The notes: generated by a model from the sequence alone, not told the origin. DNA of 19,969 bases from Acetobacteraceae bacterium (GCA_947478535.1 CANJXD010000038.1:1-19969); one strand, 5' to 3'; positions 5,271-13,821 are shown, counted from the stretch's first letter. Made by a program: numbers and translations.

Positions 5271-8144
5271 CTACCGGTTCGGTGAGAATACCGCCGGCGG
5301 CCCTTCCCCACCCCGCAGCGCCCGGGCGATCAGCGCGCCGACCACGGGCCCCAATGTCCAGCCATTGAAGGTCACGGCGTGGTGCAGCCCTGGCACCCGC
5401 GCATCGGCACCGAGCAGCGGCCCTGGCACCTGCACATTCACCCCTGTCCAGGCGCGGATCACATGCAACCCCGCCAGTACCGGCAGCACGGTGCGGGCGA
5501 CGTAGAGATTGCCCTCGATCGAGGCGCGCAGGTTGCGCGGCCGCCCCGCCGCATCCATCACCCCCGGCCAGGCGCCTCCCAGCACAAGGTGCCCCGCATC
5601 CCCTTGCTTGGCCGAGAGATGCCGGCCGGAATGCAGGATCAGGTGGCGCATCAGCGGGGCGGCCAGCGCCTCCGTCACCATCACCTGCTGCACCGCCGCC
5701 TTCACCGGGATCGGCGCGCCGAGCATCCGCGCCACCTCACCGGACCACGGCCCGGCCGCATTCACCACCTGCCCGGCGCTGATCCGCAGCCCGTTGGCGG
5801 TTTCCGCGACAAAGCCCGCACCCTCTCGCGCGATCCGCGCCAGCGCCGTGCCCTGCCGCAGCGTGACGCCGGCGCGCCGCGCCAGGCCGATCAACACGGC
5901 AAGGCCGCGCAGCGGGTCCATCTGCCCCTCATCCGGGCAGAAGGCCGCCCCCGCGAAGCCGGGCGCGAGATAGGGCGCGACCGCCATCAGCTCATTCGGC
6001 CCGAGCATGGCACTGGCGACGCCGAATTCCTGCTCCATCACGGTCTTCGCGGCCAGGCGCTCCATCTGCTCGGCCGTCTCGGCCAGCATGATGCCGCCTT
6101 CCGTGCGGATGCCGAGCGCCTCCCCGGCCTCTGCCGCCATGGCGCGCCAAAGGCGCACGCTTTCCGGCCCGAGGGCGAGGATCTGCGCACTGGCACTGTT
6201 GCGGCCCTCGGCTTCCCCGGCGCTGTCATAGGCGTGGAGCTGCACATGCAGGCTGCCGGCATTGGCGGTGGATGCGCCCTGCCCGGCCTCCCCCTTTTCC
6301 ACCACCAGCACGCCCATGCCCTGCCGCGCCGCAGCCTCGGCGATGCAGAGGCCGACCACGCCACCGCCCACCACCAGCACGTCGCAGGCCAGGTTTTCCT
6401 TGGGTGAGGCGCCTTCCGGCAGCGCCGGGGCAGCCGGGCCGGGATCAGCGGAGGGGCCTTCCAGCCATTCCGGCTTTTCCAGCGCCAGCGCGATGGCCGG
6501 CACCGGCTTCAGGGGCGCGCGCGGCGCGGCGAAGCCGGATTCCTCGGCAGCCCCGGCGATGCGCGCCACCGTCGCCCCGCACATCCGCCCCTGGCAGCGC
6601 CCCATCCCCGCCCGCGTCGCCTTCTTGAGCGCACCGAGCGAGCCCGCGCCGCCCGCCTTCGCCGACCGCAGATCGCCCGCCGTCACTTCCTCGCAGCGGC
6701 AGACCAGCGTGGTGTCCGCCAGCGTGCTGGCATCGAATTCCGGCACGGCGAAGAAGCGCCACAGCGCATCCTGGAAGGCGATGGCGCGCGTCAGGGCCCG
6801 ACGCGCCGCCGCATCCTCCGCCACCTTCGCCAGCAGGTCCCGCGCCGCCGCGAGACCCGCGAGGCGGCCGCGCGACAGCGCGATGCGGGACCCGCCGACC
6901 TGCGCGCCATCGCCCACGGCAAACACCGTGGGCAGGCTGGTGCGGCCATCGGCATCCGTCACCGTCTCCAGCCGCCCGAGGCCGCTATCGGTGAAGCGAT
7001 GCGCGCAGCCCAGCGCGCGGGCGAGGCCGGTTTCGGGCTGGAAGCCCAGGTTCATCGCCAGCACATCGCCGGCGATGCGGATTTCGCCCCGTGGCGACGA
7101 TGCGACCAGCGCCGCGAAGCGCCCCTCGCCTTCCGCCGCCAGGGGCCGCGCGCCCCACAGGATGGGCACGCCGGCGCGGCGCAGCGTCGCCAGGTACTTC
7201 GCGCCGTCCCAGGCGAGGTCGGGCGCGTTCGCAGCCAGCCGAAGCGCCTGCCGCCACGCCCGAAATCCCGGCTTCGGCGCGGCTTCCAGCACGGCGACCA
7301 CAGTGACGCCGCCCTCCACCAATTCGCACGCCAATTGCAGGTTGAGCGGCCCGTTGCCCGCGATCACCACGCGACCCCCGGGGGAGACGCGATTGGCCCG
7401 CGCCAGGGTCTGCAGGCACCCCGTCGTCATCACCCCCGGCATCGTCCAGCCCGGGATCGGCACCGGCCGTTCATGCGCGCCCGCCGCGATCACCAGGCGC
7501 CGCGGCTGGAACACCACGTTGCGCCCCGCGACGATCGCCGCGATCTCCTCCGCCGCGAAGCCGCCCCACACCGTCGCGCCGAAATGGAAGGCGACACCCG
7601 CCGCCAGCGCCCGCGCGCGCAACTCGGCGCCGAGGCGGAACTGGTGATCCGGCGCGTCATGGCGATGACTGCCGGCGAGCGGCTTCAGATACTGCCCGCC
7701 CGGCGCATCCCGTTCATCGAGTGCGACGACCGAGGCGCCCGCTTCCGCCGCCGCGATCGCCGCCGCGAGGCCAGCGGGGCCGGCGCCGATGACCAGCACA
7801 TCGCAGCCATGCCGCGCCGCCTGGTCGCCCTCCGCCGGGATGGGCGCGAGTGGCGCGGGGTGCGCGGGCACCGTGCTTTCGACGCAAAGGCCATCGCTGA
7901 CCTTGGCGAGGCAGGCGCGCTGATTGGCGCGGCCATCGATGGTGACGAGGCAATCGAAGCAGGCGCCCATGCCGCAATGCAGCCCGCGCGGCGAACCGGA
8001 TGCAGTATACCGCAACGTCAATTCGCCCGCGGCACTCAGCGCCGCCGCCACGGTTTCCCCCGCAAGCGCAGCGATCGGGCGCCCATCGAAGGTGATGCCC
8101 ACCGCTTCGGCAGAAGGATGGATGGCAGGATGGGTCAATCGCAT
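5271..8144 (-). CDS. Fused three-part flavoprotein oxidase/dehydrogenase (HcnA-HcnB-HcnC-like fusion)
   Basis: A 957-residue protein joins three modules that are separate subunits in HcnABC, opine oxidase and D-hydroxyproline dehydrogenase complexes. Residues 1-105 form a [2Fe-2S] domain (Cys57, 62, 65, 78). Residues 113-540 form an FAD/NAD(P)-type oxidoreductase (GAGPAGLAAA at 120; second Rossmann motif IAGNGPLNLQ at 261) ending in a BFD-like iron-sulfur site (Cys482, 484, 517, 522). Residues 587-957 form a DAO-type FAD oxidase (DVLVVGGGVVGL at 588). A Pro/Ala-rich linker (about 541-586) marks the junction. It should oxidise an amino or imino acid at the DAO site and pass electrons through the centres. 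The start ATG at 8144 is chosen because the in-frame ATG at 8213 would overlap the divergent gene's start. The stop lies 11 bp from the convergent HtrA-like gene. Substrate unknown: D-hydroxyproline, an opine or glycine-like amines are all possible. Confidence 0.92.
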   Translation of the reverse strand: MRLTHPAIHPSAEAVGITFDGRPIAALAGETVAAALSAAGELTLRYTASGSPRGLHCGMGACFDCLVTIDGRANQRACLAKVSDGLCVESTVPAHPAPLAPIPAEGDQAARHGCDVLVIGAGPAGLAAAIAAAEAGASVVALDERDAPGGQYLKPLAGSHRHDAPDHQFRLGAELRARALAAGVAFHFGATVWGGFAAEEIAAIVAGRNVVFQPRRLVIAAGAHERPVPIPGWTMPGVMTTGCLQTLARANRVSPGGRVVIAGNGPLNLQLACELVEGGVTVVAVLEAAPKPGFRAWRQALRLAANAPDLAWDGAKYLATLRRAGVPILWGARPLAAEGEGRFAALVASSPRGEIRIAGDVLAMNLGFQPETGLARALGCAHRFTDSGLGRLETVTDADGRTSLPTVFAVGDGAQVGGSRIALSRGRLAGLAAARDLLAKVAEDAAARRALTRAIAFQDALWRFFAVPEFDASTLADTTLVCRCEEVTAGDLRSAKAGGAGSLGALKKATRAGMGRCQGRMCGATVARIAGAAEESGFAAPRAPLKPVPAIALALEKPEWLEGPSADPGPAAPALPEGASPKENLACDVLVVGGGVVGLCIAEAAARQGMGVLVVEKGEAGQGASTANAGSLHVQLHAYDSAGEAEGRNSASAQILALGPESVRLWRAMAAEAGEALGIRTEGGIMLAETAEQMERLAAKTVMEQEFGVASAMLGPNELMAVAPYLAPGFAGAAFCPDEGQMDPLRGLAVLIGLARRAGVTLRQGTALARIAREGAGFVAETANGLRISAGQVVNAAGPWSGEVARMLGAPIPVKAAVQQVMVTEALAAPLMRHLILHSGRHLSAKQGDAGHLVLGGAWPGVMDAAGRPRNLRASIEGNLYVARTVLPVLAGLHVIRAWTGVNVQVPGPLLGADARVPGLHHAVTFNGWTLGPVVGALIARALRGGEGPPAVFSPNR

Positions 8145-8212
8145 GGAACGGGCTTGATGCTTCCGAAGAAAGGCGGTCCGATGATGACCTGTTGCGGGAT
8201 GGGAGCAAGACA
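8145..8212. promoter_or_regulatory. Short divergent intergenic region shared by the fused oxidase and the lyase operon
   Basis: Only 68 bp separate the two divergent start codons, so promoters for both directions must lie here or overlap the coding ends, which suggests joint control. The plus-strand gene has GGGAG (8201-8205) 7 nt before its ATG; the minus-strand gene has only a weak purine stretch. I see no convincing -35/-10 pair and no clear palindrome. Confidence 0.4.
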
Positions 8213-9136
8213 ATGGCCGCTGGCGATTCCAAGGCGCGATTTCGCGGCTGCTACACGGTTCTGGTCACGCCTTTCACCGAAGGCGGCGATGCTGTCGATC
8301 TGAAGGCGCTGGAACGGCTGGTCGAATTCCAGATCCGCGAAGGTATACGAGGGCTTATCCCGCTCGGCTCCACCGGAGAATTCCTCTCGGTCTCGCCGGA
8401 GGAACGCACCGCGATCGTCGAGTGCGTGGTAAAGACCGCGCGCGGCCGCGTGCCGGTGCTGATCGGCACGGGCGCCGAGGATACCCGCGAAGCCGTCCGC
8501 ACCTCGAAGGAGGCCGAGGCGCTGGGCGCCGATGGCGTGATGATCATCCCGCCCTTCTACTCCGTGCCGACGGAGGATGAGCTGTATCATCACTACAAGA
8601 CCATCGCCGATGCGATCGGCATTCCCATCATGGTCTACAACAACCCGGCGACGGCGAATGTGGACCTGACGCCGAAGATCCTTGCGCGGCTGGCCACCAT
8701 CGAAAGCTGCCAATACGTCAAGGAAAGCACGCTGGAGGTCACCCGCGTGCGGGATATCGTCGATCTCTGCGGCGATCGGATGGAGGTCTTCGCCGGCGTG
8801 CTGGGGTATGAGAGTGCCTGGCTCGGCGCCATCGGCTGGGTCGCGGTGTGCAGCAATGTCGCGCCGCGCCTGTCGACGGAGATGTTCCACGCCGCCGCCT
8901 TCGAGCGTAACCAGGAAAAATCGCTGGCGCTGTATCGCCGCCTCGTGCCGCTGCTGCCCTGGGTCGGTGGCCCGCGCTACGTCAGTGGCACCAAGGCGGC
9001 GTTCCGTCTCATGGGGATGAGCATGGGCGATCCGCGCCCGCCCCGCCTGCCTCTGCCGCCGGCCGACATGCCGGCGCTTGGCACCGTTCTGCAAACCCTC
9101 GGCCTGCCGGCCGAGGGCGTCCGTCAGGCCAGTTGA
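8213..9136 (+). CDS. DapA/NanA-family Schiff-base lyase (dihydrodipicolinate synthase family)
   Basis: A 307-residue (beta/alpha)8-barrel class I aldolase/lyase, the usual family length. Hallmarks are the GSTGEF loop (52-57, GTTGE in DapA), Tyr142 of the YNNP motif and the Schiff-base Lys170 in YVKEST, followed by FAGVLGYESAWLGAIGW (193-209). The family uses 2-oxo acids or their equivalents; members include dihydrodipicolinate synthase, N-acetylneuraminate lyase, sugar-acid dehydratases and pyrroline-4-hydroxy-2-carboxylate deaminase. Lysine biosynthesis is unlikely because the gene sits among transport and catabolic genes and diverges by 68 bp from the fused amino-acid oxidase. That pairing favours a deaminase/lyase acting on the oxidase product, as in hydroxyproline catabolism. 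ATG 8213 is chosen over an in-frame start at 8192 because of GGGAG 7 nt upstream. Family is firm; reaction is inferred. Confidence 0.92.
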   Translation: MAAGDSKARFRGCYTVLVTPFTEGGDAVDLKALERLVEFQIREGIRGLIPLGSTGEFLSVSPEERTAIVECVVKTARGRVPVLIGTGAEDTREAVRTSKEAEALGADGVMIIPPFYSVPTEDELYHHYKTIADAIGIPIMVYNNPATANVDLTPKILARLATIESCQYVKESTLEVTRVRDIVDLCGDRMEVFAGVLGYESAWLGAIGWVAVCSNVAPRLSTEMFHAAAFERNQEKSLALYRRLVPLLPWVGGPRYVSGTKAAFRLMGMSMGDPRPPRLPLPPADMPALGTVLQTLGLPAEGVRQAS

Positions 9137-9170
9137 AACCACGTCTTCGCGTCAACCAGGGAGAATTTCC

Positions 9171-9992
9171 ATGCGTCGCCTTCTGCTCACCGCCATGCTC
9201 GCCATGGCCGCCACACCCGCCTTCGCGCAGGCCCCGGCCTGCACGCCCCGCGTCGCCGACAGCGAGCTGGTGAAATCCCGCACGCTGATCATGTCGATCA
9301 ACCCGACCCTGCCCCCGCTGCAGTTCGTCAATGCCCAGGGCCAGTTGCAGGGCCTGCGCGTCGATCTCGGCAATGAACTCGCGCGGCGCCTCTGCCTGAC
9401 GCCGGAATGGGTGCGGATCGAATTCAGCGCGATGATCCCGGGCCTCGCGGCACGGCGCTGGGACATGATCAATTCCGGCACCTTCTACACCGAAGCCCGC
9501 GCGCAGATCATGCACATGCTGCGCTATGAGAATGCGGCCGTCGCACTCTCCGCCGCCCGCGGGAATCCGCAGAACATCCGCACCGTCGATGACCTCGCCG
9601 GCCGCACCGTCGGCGTCGAGCTCGGCGGCTTCGAGGAAGCGCGGACGCGCCAGATCAGCACGGACCTCGTCGCCAAGGGCCTGCGCCCGCTGACGATCCG
9701 CACCTTCGACAACTTCGCCATCGCCTTCCAGGCGTTGCGCGCGGGCCAGGTGGAAGTGGTGACCAGCGTCGATGCCGTGGCCGCGGAATACGACCAGCGC
9801 GGCGATTTCCCCCGCGTGCTGCATGGCCTGTTCCCGACGCCGGCGAGCCTCGCCTTCCGCAGCCGCACCCTCGGCACCGAGGTCGCCCGCGTGCTGACGG
9901 AAATGAAGGCCGATGGCAGCTATGACGCGCTGTTCGACCGCTACGGCGTCAGCAAGTACACTGCCGGCTTCGAAATCGTCGGCCCGCAATAA
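9171..9992 (+). CDS. Amino-acid ABC transporter periplasmic binding protein (family 3)
   Basis: A 273-residue periplasmic receptor of the polar amino-acid (HisJ/GlnH) type that delivers ligand to an ABC importer. It has a clear Sec signal peptide (MRRLLLTAMLAMAATPAFA, cleavage after about residue 19), then the family body: LPPLQFVNAQGQLQGLRVDL, SAMIPGLAARRWDMINSG, DDLAGRTVGVELGG, and a C-terminal GSYDALFDRYGV. Two Cys in the mature part (Cys24 and the one in RRLCLTPEW) could form a disulfide. The start ATG 9171 has AGGGAG 7 nt upstream and gives the correct signal peptide. It follows the lyase gene by 34 bp and precedes the permease by 5 bp, so it belongs to the same transcript. The ligand is probably an amino acid or a cyclic derivative; it cannot be read from sequence. 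Confidence 0.93.
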   Translation: MRRLLLTAMLAMAATPAFAQAPACTPRVADSELVKSRTLIMSINPTLPPLQFVNAQGQLQGLRVDLGNELARRLCLTPEWVRIEFSAMIPGLAARRWDMINSGTFYTEARAQIMHMLRYENAAVALSAARGNPQNIRTVDDLAGRTVGVELGGFEEARTRQISTDLVAKGLRPLTIRTFDNFAIAFQALRAGQVEVVTSVDAVAAEYDQRGDFPRVLHGLFPTPASLAFRSRTLGTEVARVLTEMKADGSYDALFDRYGVSKYTAGFEIVGPQ

Positions 9993-9997
9993 GCACC

Positions 9998-10687
9998 ATG
10001 CATATCTGGAGCTGGCAGGGGTTTCTCGACTACCTGTTCAACCCCTTCCTGCTCGAAGGGGCGGTCATCACGCTGTGGCTGACCGTCACCTCCCTTGCCT
10101 GCGGGCTCATCCTCGGCATCCTCATCGCATTGATGCGGCTGTCGGGGAATCGCGGGCTGGTCGCGGCGGCATCCGGCTATTGCTGGATCTTCCGCGGCAC
10201 ACCGCTGCTGGTGCAGTTGCTCATCATCTACACCGGCCTGCCGCTGTTCGGCGTGCGGTTCAGCGTCGTGCAGGCGGCGCTGCTGGGCCTCGCGCTGAAC
10301 GAGGCCGCCTATCTCAGCGAGATCGTGCGCGCCGGCATTTCCGCCGTCGGCCGCGGGCAGCGCGAAGCCGGGCTGGCGCTGGGCCTCACGCGCGCGCAGG
10401 TGTTCCGCACCATCACCTGGCCGCAGGCCTTTCGCATCATCATCCCGCCGCTCGGCAACAGCGTGAACGGCCTGCTCAAGACCACCTCCGTCACCAGCGT
10501 CATCTCGATGGAGGAATTGCTGCGGCGGACGCAGATCCTGATCCAGGAGAAGTTCCTGGTGCTCGAACTCTTCATCGCCGCGGCGATCTGGTACCTCGTG
10601 ATGACGACGGCCTGGGAACTGGTCCAGCGCCAGCTCGAAAAACGCTACGGCCGCGCCTATGCCGGCGACGTGGCCCACCGGAGATAG
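9998..10687 (+). CDS. Amino-acid ABC transporter permease (HisM/GlnP family)
   Basis: A 229-residue inner-membrane permease of the His/Glu/Gln/Arg/opine family, with about five hydrophobic helices beginning near residue 19. It carries the family marker FRGTPLLVQL (65-74) and the ATPase-contacting EAA loop (EIVRAGISAVGRGQREAGLA then LGLT, 108-131), so it should pair with an ABC ATPase. Only one permease is present, so it would form a homodimer, and no ATP-binding subunit gene is found in this window. It sits 5 bp after the binding protein and 10 bp before the hydantoinase, in one tightly packed operon. The stop codon overlaps the ribosome binding site (AGGAG, 10686-10690) of the next gene. Confidence 0.95.
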   Translation: MHIWSWQGFLDYLFNPFLLEGAVITLWLTVTSLACGLILGILIALMRLSGNRGLVAAASGYCWIFRGTPLLVQLLIIYTGLPLFGVRFSVVQAALLGLALNEAAYLSEIVRAGISAVGRGQREAGLALGLTRAQVFRTITWPQAFRIIIPPLGNSVNGLLKTTSVTSVISMEELLRRTQILIQEKFLVLELFIAAAIWYLVMTTAWELVQRQLEKRYGRAYAGDVAHRR

Positions 10688-10697
10688 GAGAACCGAC

Positions 10698-12164
10698 ATG
10701 GCCGAATACGATATCGCGATCCGCGGCGGCATGGTCGCCACGGGCATGGGCGTCATCCGCTGCGACATCGGCGTGAAGGATGGCCGCATCGCCGCCATCG
10801 GGCAGGGCATCACCGACGCCACCGAGGTGATCGAGGCCGATGGCCTGTTCGTGCTGCCCGGCGGCGTGGACAGCCATTGCCACATCGAGGAACCGTCCCG
10901 CGGCGGCTACACGATGAGCGATGGTGAACCGCAGATCACGGTGAATGAGGAAAGCTTCATCACCGCCTCCACCAGCGCCTTCGCCGGCGGCACCACCAGC
11001 GTGGTCTGCTTCATCCCGCAATGGAAGGGCTACGGCGTCTGGGAGCGCTACCAGGATTACCGCAAGCGCGCCGCGACCGGCATGCTCGACCACGCCTTCC
11101 ACCAGATCATCAGCGACCCCACCGATGCCGTGATGAATGAGGAAGTGCCGAAGGTCGTCGCCGAAGGCGTGCGAAGCCTGAAGGTCTTCCTGACCTATGA
11201 GCCACTGCACCTCAGCGATGCCGGCTACATGAAGGTGCTGCTGAAGGCGCGGGAGCTCGGCTGCCTCGTCACCGTGCATTGCGAGAATTACGACGCGATC
11301 AACTGGCGCACCCAGGCGCTGCTCGCCGCTGGCATGACCGCGCCGAAATACCACGCCTGGTCCCGCCCGCCGGTCGTGGAGCGGGAAGCGACGCATCGGG
11401 CCATCGCGCTGGCGGAACTGGTGGACCAGCCGATCCAGGTTTTTCACGTGTCCTGCGAGGATGCGGCGGAGGAGATCGCCCGCGCCCAGGCGCGCGGCGT
11501 GAAGGTGTGGGGGGAAACCTGCCCGCAATACGTCACCCTGACCGCCGCGGACATGGACCGCCCGGGCTTCGAGGGCGCGAAATTCATGTGCAGCCCCGCC
11601 CCGCGCGATGAGGCGGAGCATGCGCGGGTGTGGGAGATGATCCGGCGCGGCACGCTCGATGTCATCTCCTCGGACCATTGCGGCTTCAGCTACGAGGGCG
11701 ATAAGGGCAAGGCGTCCGCCGGGCGCGATGCCAGCTTCGAGAAGATCCCGAACGGCATCCCCGGCCTCGCCGCGCGGCTGCCGATCATCTTCAGCGAAGG
11801 TGTGTCGAAGGGCCGCATCTCGGTCGACAAGTTCGTGCAGCTCACCAGCACGAACCCGGCGAAGCTGATGGGGCTCTATCCGAAGAAGGGTGCCATCCTG
11901 CCGGGCAGCGATGCGGACCTCGTGCTGTGGGACCCGAACAAGAAGGTCACGCTGACCAACGCGCTGATGCAGCACGCCATCGACTACACGCCCTATGAGG
12001 GCAAGGAGGTCACGGGCTGGCCGGTGGCGACGCTCCGCCGGGGCGAGGTGGTGATGCGGGACGGCAAGGTGCAGGCGCAGCCCGGCACCGGCCAGTTCCT
12101 GCCTCGCGCGCCCTATGACATGGTGAAGCCGCGCGGCATCACGCCCAACGACTTCAAGGGTTGA
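10698..12164 (+). CDS. D-hydantoinase / dihydropyrimidinase-type cyclic amidohydrolase
   Basis: A 488-residue zinc amidohydrolase that hydrolyses cyclic amides such as hydantoins or dihydropyrimidines to N-carbamoyl amino acids; cytoplasmic and usually tetrameric. The binuclear metal site is complete: His60 and His62 (DSHCHIEEP), carboxylated Lys162 (SLKVFLTYE), His194 (TVHCEN), His250 (VFHVSC) and Asp326 (SSDHCGF). The length fits the family. The middle residue of the HxH motif is Cys, where many members have Thr. The start ATG 10698 has AGGAG 7 nt upstream. The gene follows the permease by 10 bp. No N-carbamoyl amino-acid hydrolase (hyuC/beta-ureidopropionase) is nearby, so the opened product is either processed elsewhere or is not a carbamoyl amino acid. 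The catalytic class is firm; the substrate is not. Confidence 0.92.
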   Translation: MAEYDIAIRGGMVATGMGVIRCDIGVKDGRIAAIGQGITDATEVIEADGLFVLPGGVDSHCHIEEPSRGGYTMSDGEPQITVNEESFITASTSAFAGGTTSVVCFIPQWKGYGVWERYQDYRKRAATGMLDHAFHQIISDPTDAVMNEEVPKVVAEGVRSLKVFLTYEPLHLSDAGYMKVLLKARELGCLVTVHCENYDAINWRTQALLAAGMTAPKYHAWSRPPVVEREATHRAIALAELVDQPIQVFHVSCEDAAEEIARAQARGVKVWGETCPQYVTLTAADMDRPGFEGAKFMCSPAPRDEAEHARVWEMIRRGTLDVISSDHCGFSYEGDKGKASAGRDASFEKIPNGIPGLAARLPIIFSEGVSKGRISVDKFVQLTSTNPAKLMGLYPKKGAILPGSDADLVLWDPNKKVTLTNALMQHAIDYTPYEGKEVTGWPVATLRRGEVVMRDGKVQAQPGTGQFLPRAPYDMVKPRGITPNDFKG

Positions 12165-12207
12165 ACACGCAGCGCCAAGGCCAGCGGGCAGGTTCGGGGA
12201 AGCACGG

Positions 12208-12816
12208 ATGCAGATCGACTATTTCGTGAGCCTCAACAGCCCCTGGACGCATCTCGGCGCGGCGCGCTTCGAGGCACTGGCAGCGCGGCACGGCGCCTCC
12301 GTCCGCGTGCATGCCTGCGACTATGGCGGCACCATCTTCCCGGCCTCCGGCGGCCTGCCGCTGCCGAAGCGCAGCCCGCAGCGCCAGGCCTACCGGATGC
12401 AGGAATTGCGGCGCTGGCGGGATGCACTTGGCACGCCGATCGTCCTCACTCCGAAACACTACCCCTTCGCCGAACCCTTCGCCGCGACCTGCGTGGTGGC
12501 GGCGCGGGAGACGCTGGGCGATGCCCCGGCGCTCCGCCTCACTCACCGCATCCTGCGCGCGCTGTGGGAGGAGGAGCAGGACCCCGGGGAGCGCGACACC
12601 CTCGCCCGGCTGATGACGGAAAGCGGCATCGACGCCCCTGCCCTGCTCGCCCTGGCGGAGGCCGAGGCGCCGCGCTGGGCGGCGATCCGCCAGCGGGACA
12701 GCGAGGCGGCCTTGGCGCGCGGCGTGTTCGGCGCGCCGAGCTATGTAGTCGGCGAGGATATCTTCTGGGGCCAGGACCGGCTCGATTTTCTCGAGCGGCA
12801 CCTGACCCGGGCATAG
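12208..12816 (+). CDS. 2-Hydroxychromene-2-carboxylate isomerase-like (DsbA/kappa-GST fold) protein
   Basis: A 202-residue thioredoxin-fold protein of the DsbA/kappa glutathione transferase group. The N-terminal SLNSPWTHLG (8-17) places Ser11 where HCCA isomerases bind the glutathione thiol and where DsbA would carry a CXXC, so it is not a disulfide oxidase. The C-terminal GVFGAPSYVV...FWGQDRLDFLE (172-195) is the family signature. Named members isomerise an aromatic degradation intermediate, but most homologues are of unknown, glutathione-dependent function. It starts 43 bp after the hydantoinase with GGGGA (12196-12200) 7 nt before the ATG, so it is probably the last gene of that operon. 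It converges with the TctC-like gene, with only 9 bp between stops and no visible terminator. Confidence 0.88.
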   Translation: MQIDYFVSLNSPWTHLGAARFEALAARHGASVRVHACDYGGTIFPASGGLPLPKRSPQRQAYRMQELRRWRDALGTPIVLTPKHYPFAEPFAATCVVAARETLGDAPALRLTHRILRALWEEEQDPGERDTLARLMTESGIDAPALLALAEAEAPRWAAIRQRDSEAALARGVFGAPSYVVGEDIFWGQDRLDFLERHLTRA

Positions 12817-12825
12817 CGGCCGCGA

Positions 12826-13821
12826 TCAGGTATCCAGTTCGGGGCGGATCGCATCGACCACCGGGCGATAGCGTTCCGTCTCGGCGGCGATGAAGGCGGC
12901 GGCACTGGCCGGCGTGCCGGGCGCGGCGGCCTCGATCCCCGCGGCGTTCAACTGCGCGCGGAAGCCGGCATCGGCCAACGCCACATTCGTCGCCTCCGCA
13001 AGCCGGTCCAGCACCGGGCCGGGCAGGCCGGGGGGCGCGAAGACGGCGTGCCACAGCACGGCGGTGAAGCCTAAGCGCCCCAGCGCCTCCGCCGCGGTCG
13101 GCACATCGGGCGCCTGCGGCGCGCGGGTGGCGGAGGCGACGGCCAGCATGCGGGCGCGGCCGGCCTGGTGCAGCGGCAGCCCGGCGCCCAGCGTGTTCAC
13201 GGCCAGGGCGAGCGTGCCCGCGACCAGGTCGTTCATCGCCGGCGCGGCGCCGCGATAGGGGATGTGGGCGATATCAACGCCGCCGGCTTCGCGCTTCAAC
13301 ACTTCCGTCGCCAGGTGCATCAGCGTGCCGGTGCCCGGGGAGCCATAGGCCAGCGGTGGCCGGGCGGTGCGGGCGGCGGCGAGGAATTCCGCCAACGTGC
13401 CCGGCTGTGACGCGTTCGCCATCCAGCAGAGCGGCCCGCCACCGAGCTGCGCGACGGCCTGGAAATCCCGCACCGCGTCATACTGCGGCTGGCGGGTGAC
13501 GAGGTTGTAGAGCGCGTGGGTGGAAGCCGTGCCGAACAGCAGCGTGTGCCCATCCGGCCTCGCCCGCATCACCTCCTGCGCGCCGATCGCGCCACCGGCG
13601 CCGCCGCGATTTTCCGTCACCACGGGCTGGCCGAGTTCCCGCGTCAGGCGGTCCGCGTAGAAGCGGGCATAGACATCGGTGGGGCCACCGGCGGGGAACG
13701 GGATCACCAGCCGGATGGGCCGCGCCGGGAAAGGTTGGGCCAAGGCCGGGCGGACCAACGCGGGGGCCGCCAGCAGCGATGCACCAGCGGTGAGGATGAG
13801 GCGGCGGCTACAATCCGGCAT
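12826..13821 (-). CDS. TctC/Bug-family tripartite tricarboxylate transporter binding protein
   Basis: A 331-residue periplasmic solute receptor. The signal peptide has a twin-Arg start (CSRRLILTAGASLLAAPALV, cleavage at ALA/Q near residue 28), which could be a Tat signal although the motif is incomplete. Family motifs: RPIRLVIPFPAGGPTDVYAR, VVTENRGGAGGAIGA, LAYGSPGTGTLMHLA and AHIPYRGAAPAMNDLVAG. Bug proteins bind carboxylates or other small polar ligands; most are orphans, and no TctA/TctB membrane genes are in the window. The start ATG 13821 lies 14 bp inside the end of the upstream GlcG-like gene, with GGAGA upstream, so translation is probably coupled. In this cluster it is the likely receptor for the substrate of the amidohydrolase. 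Family firm, ligand unknown. Confidence 0.93.
   Translation of the reverse strand: MPDCSRRLILTAGASLLAAPALVRPALAQPFPARPIRLVIPFPAGGPTDVYARFYADRLTRELGQPVVTENRGGAGGAIGAQEVMRARPDGHTLLFGTASTHALYNLVTRQPQYDAVRDFQAVAQLGGGPLCWMANASQPGTLAEFLAAARTARPPLAYGSPGTGTLMHLATEVLKREAGGVDIAHIPYRGAAPAMNDLVAGTLALAVNTLGAGLPLHQAGRARMLAVASATRAPQAPDVPTAAEALGRLGFTAVLWHAVFAPPGLPGPVLDRLAEATNVALADAGFRAQLNAAGIEAAAPGTPASAAAFIAAETERYRPVVDAIRPELDT

Noticed and set aside
5271..8144. Hydrogen cyanide synthase
   Set aside because: The module order matches HcnABC, but the same architecture serves opine and D-hydroxyproline dehydrogenases, and the neighbouring lyase and importer favour amino or imino acid catabolism.
8213..9136. Biosynthetic dihydrodipicolinate synthase (dapA)
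   Set aside because: The context is a catabolic/transport operon and the Tyr motif is YNNP; naming it dapA would overstate what is seen.
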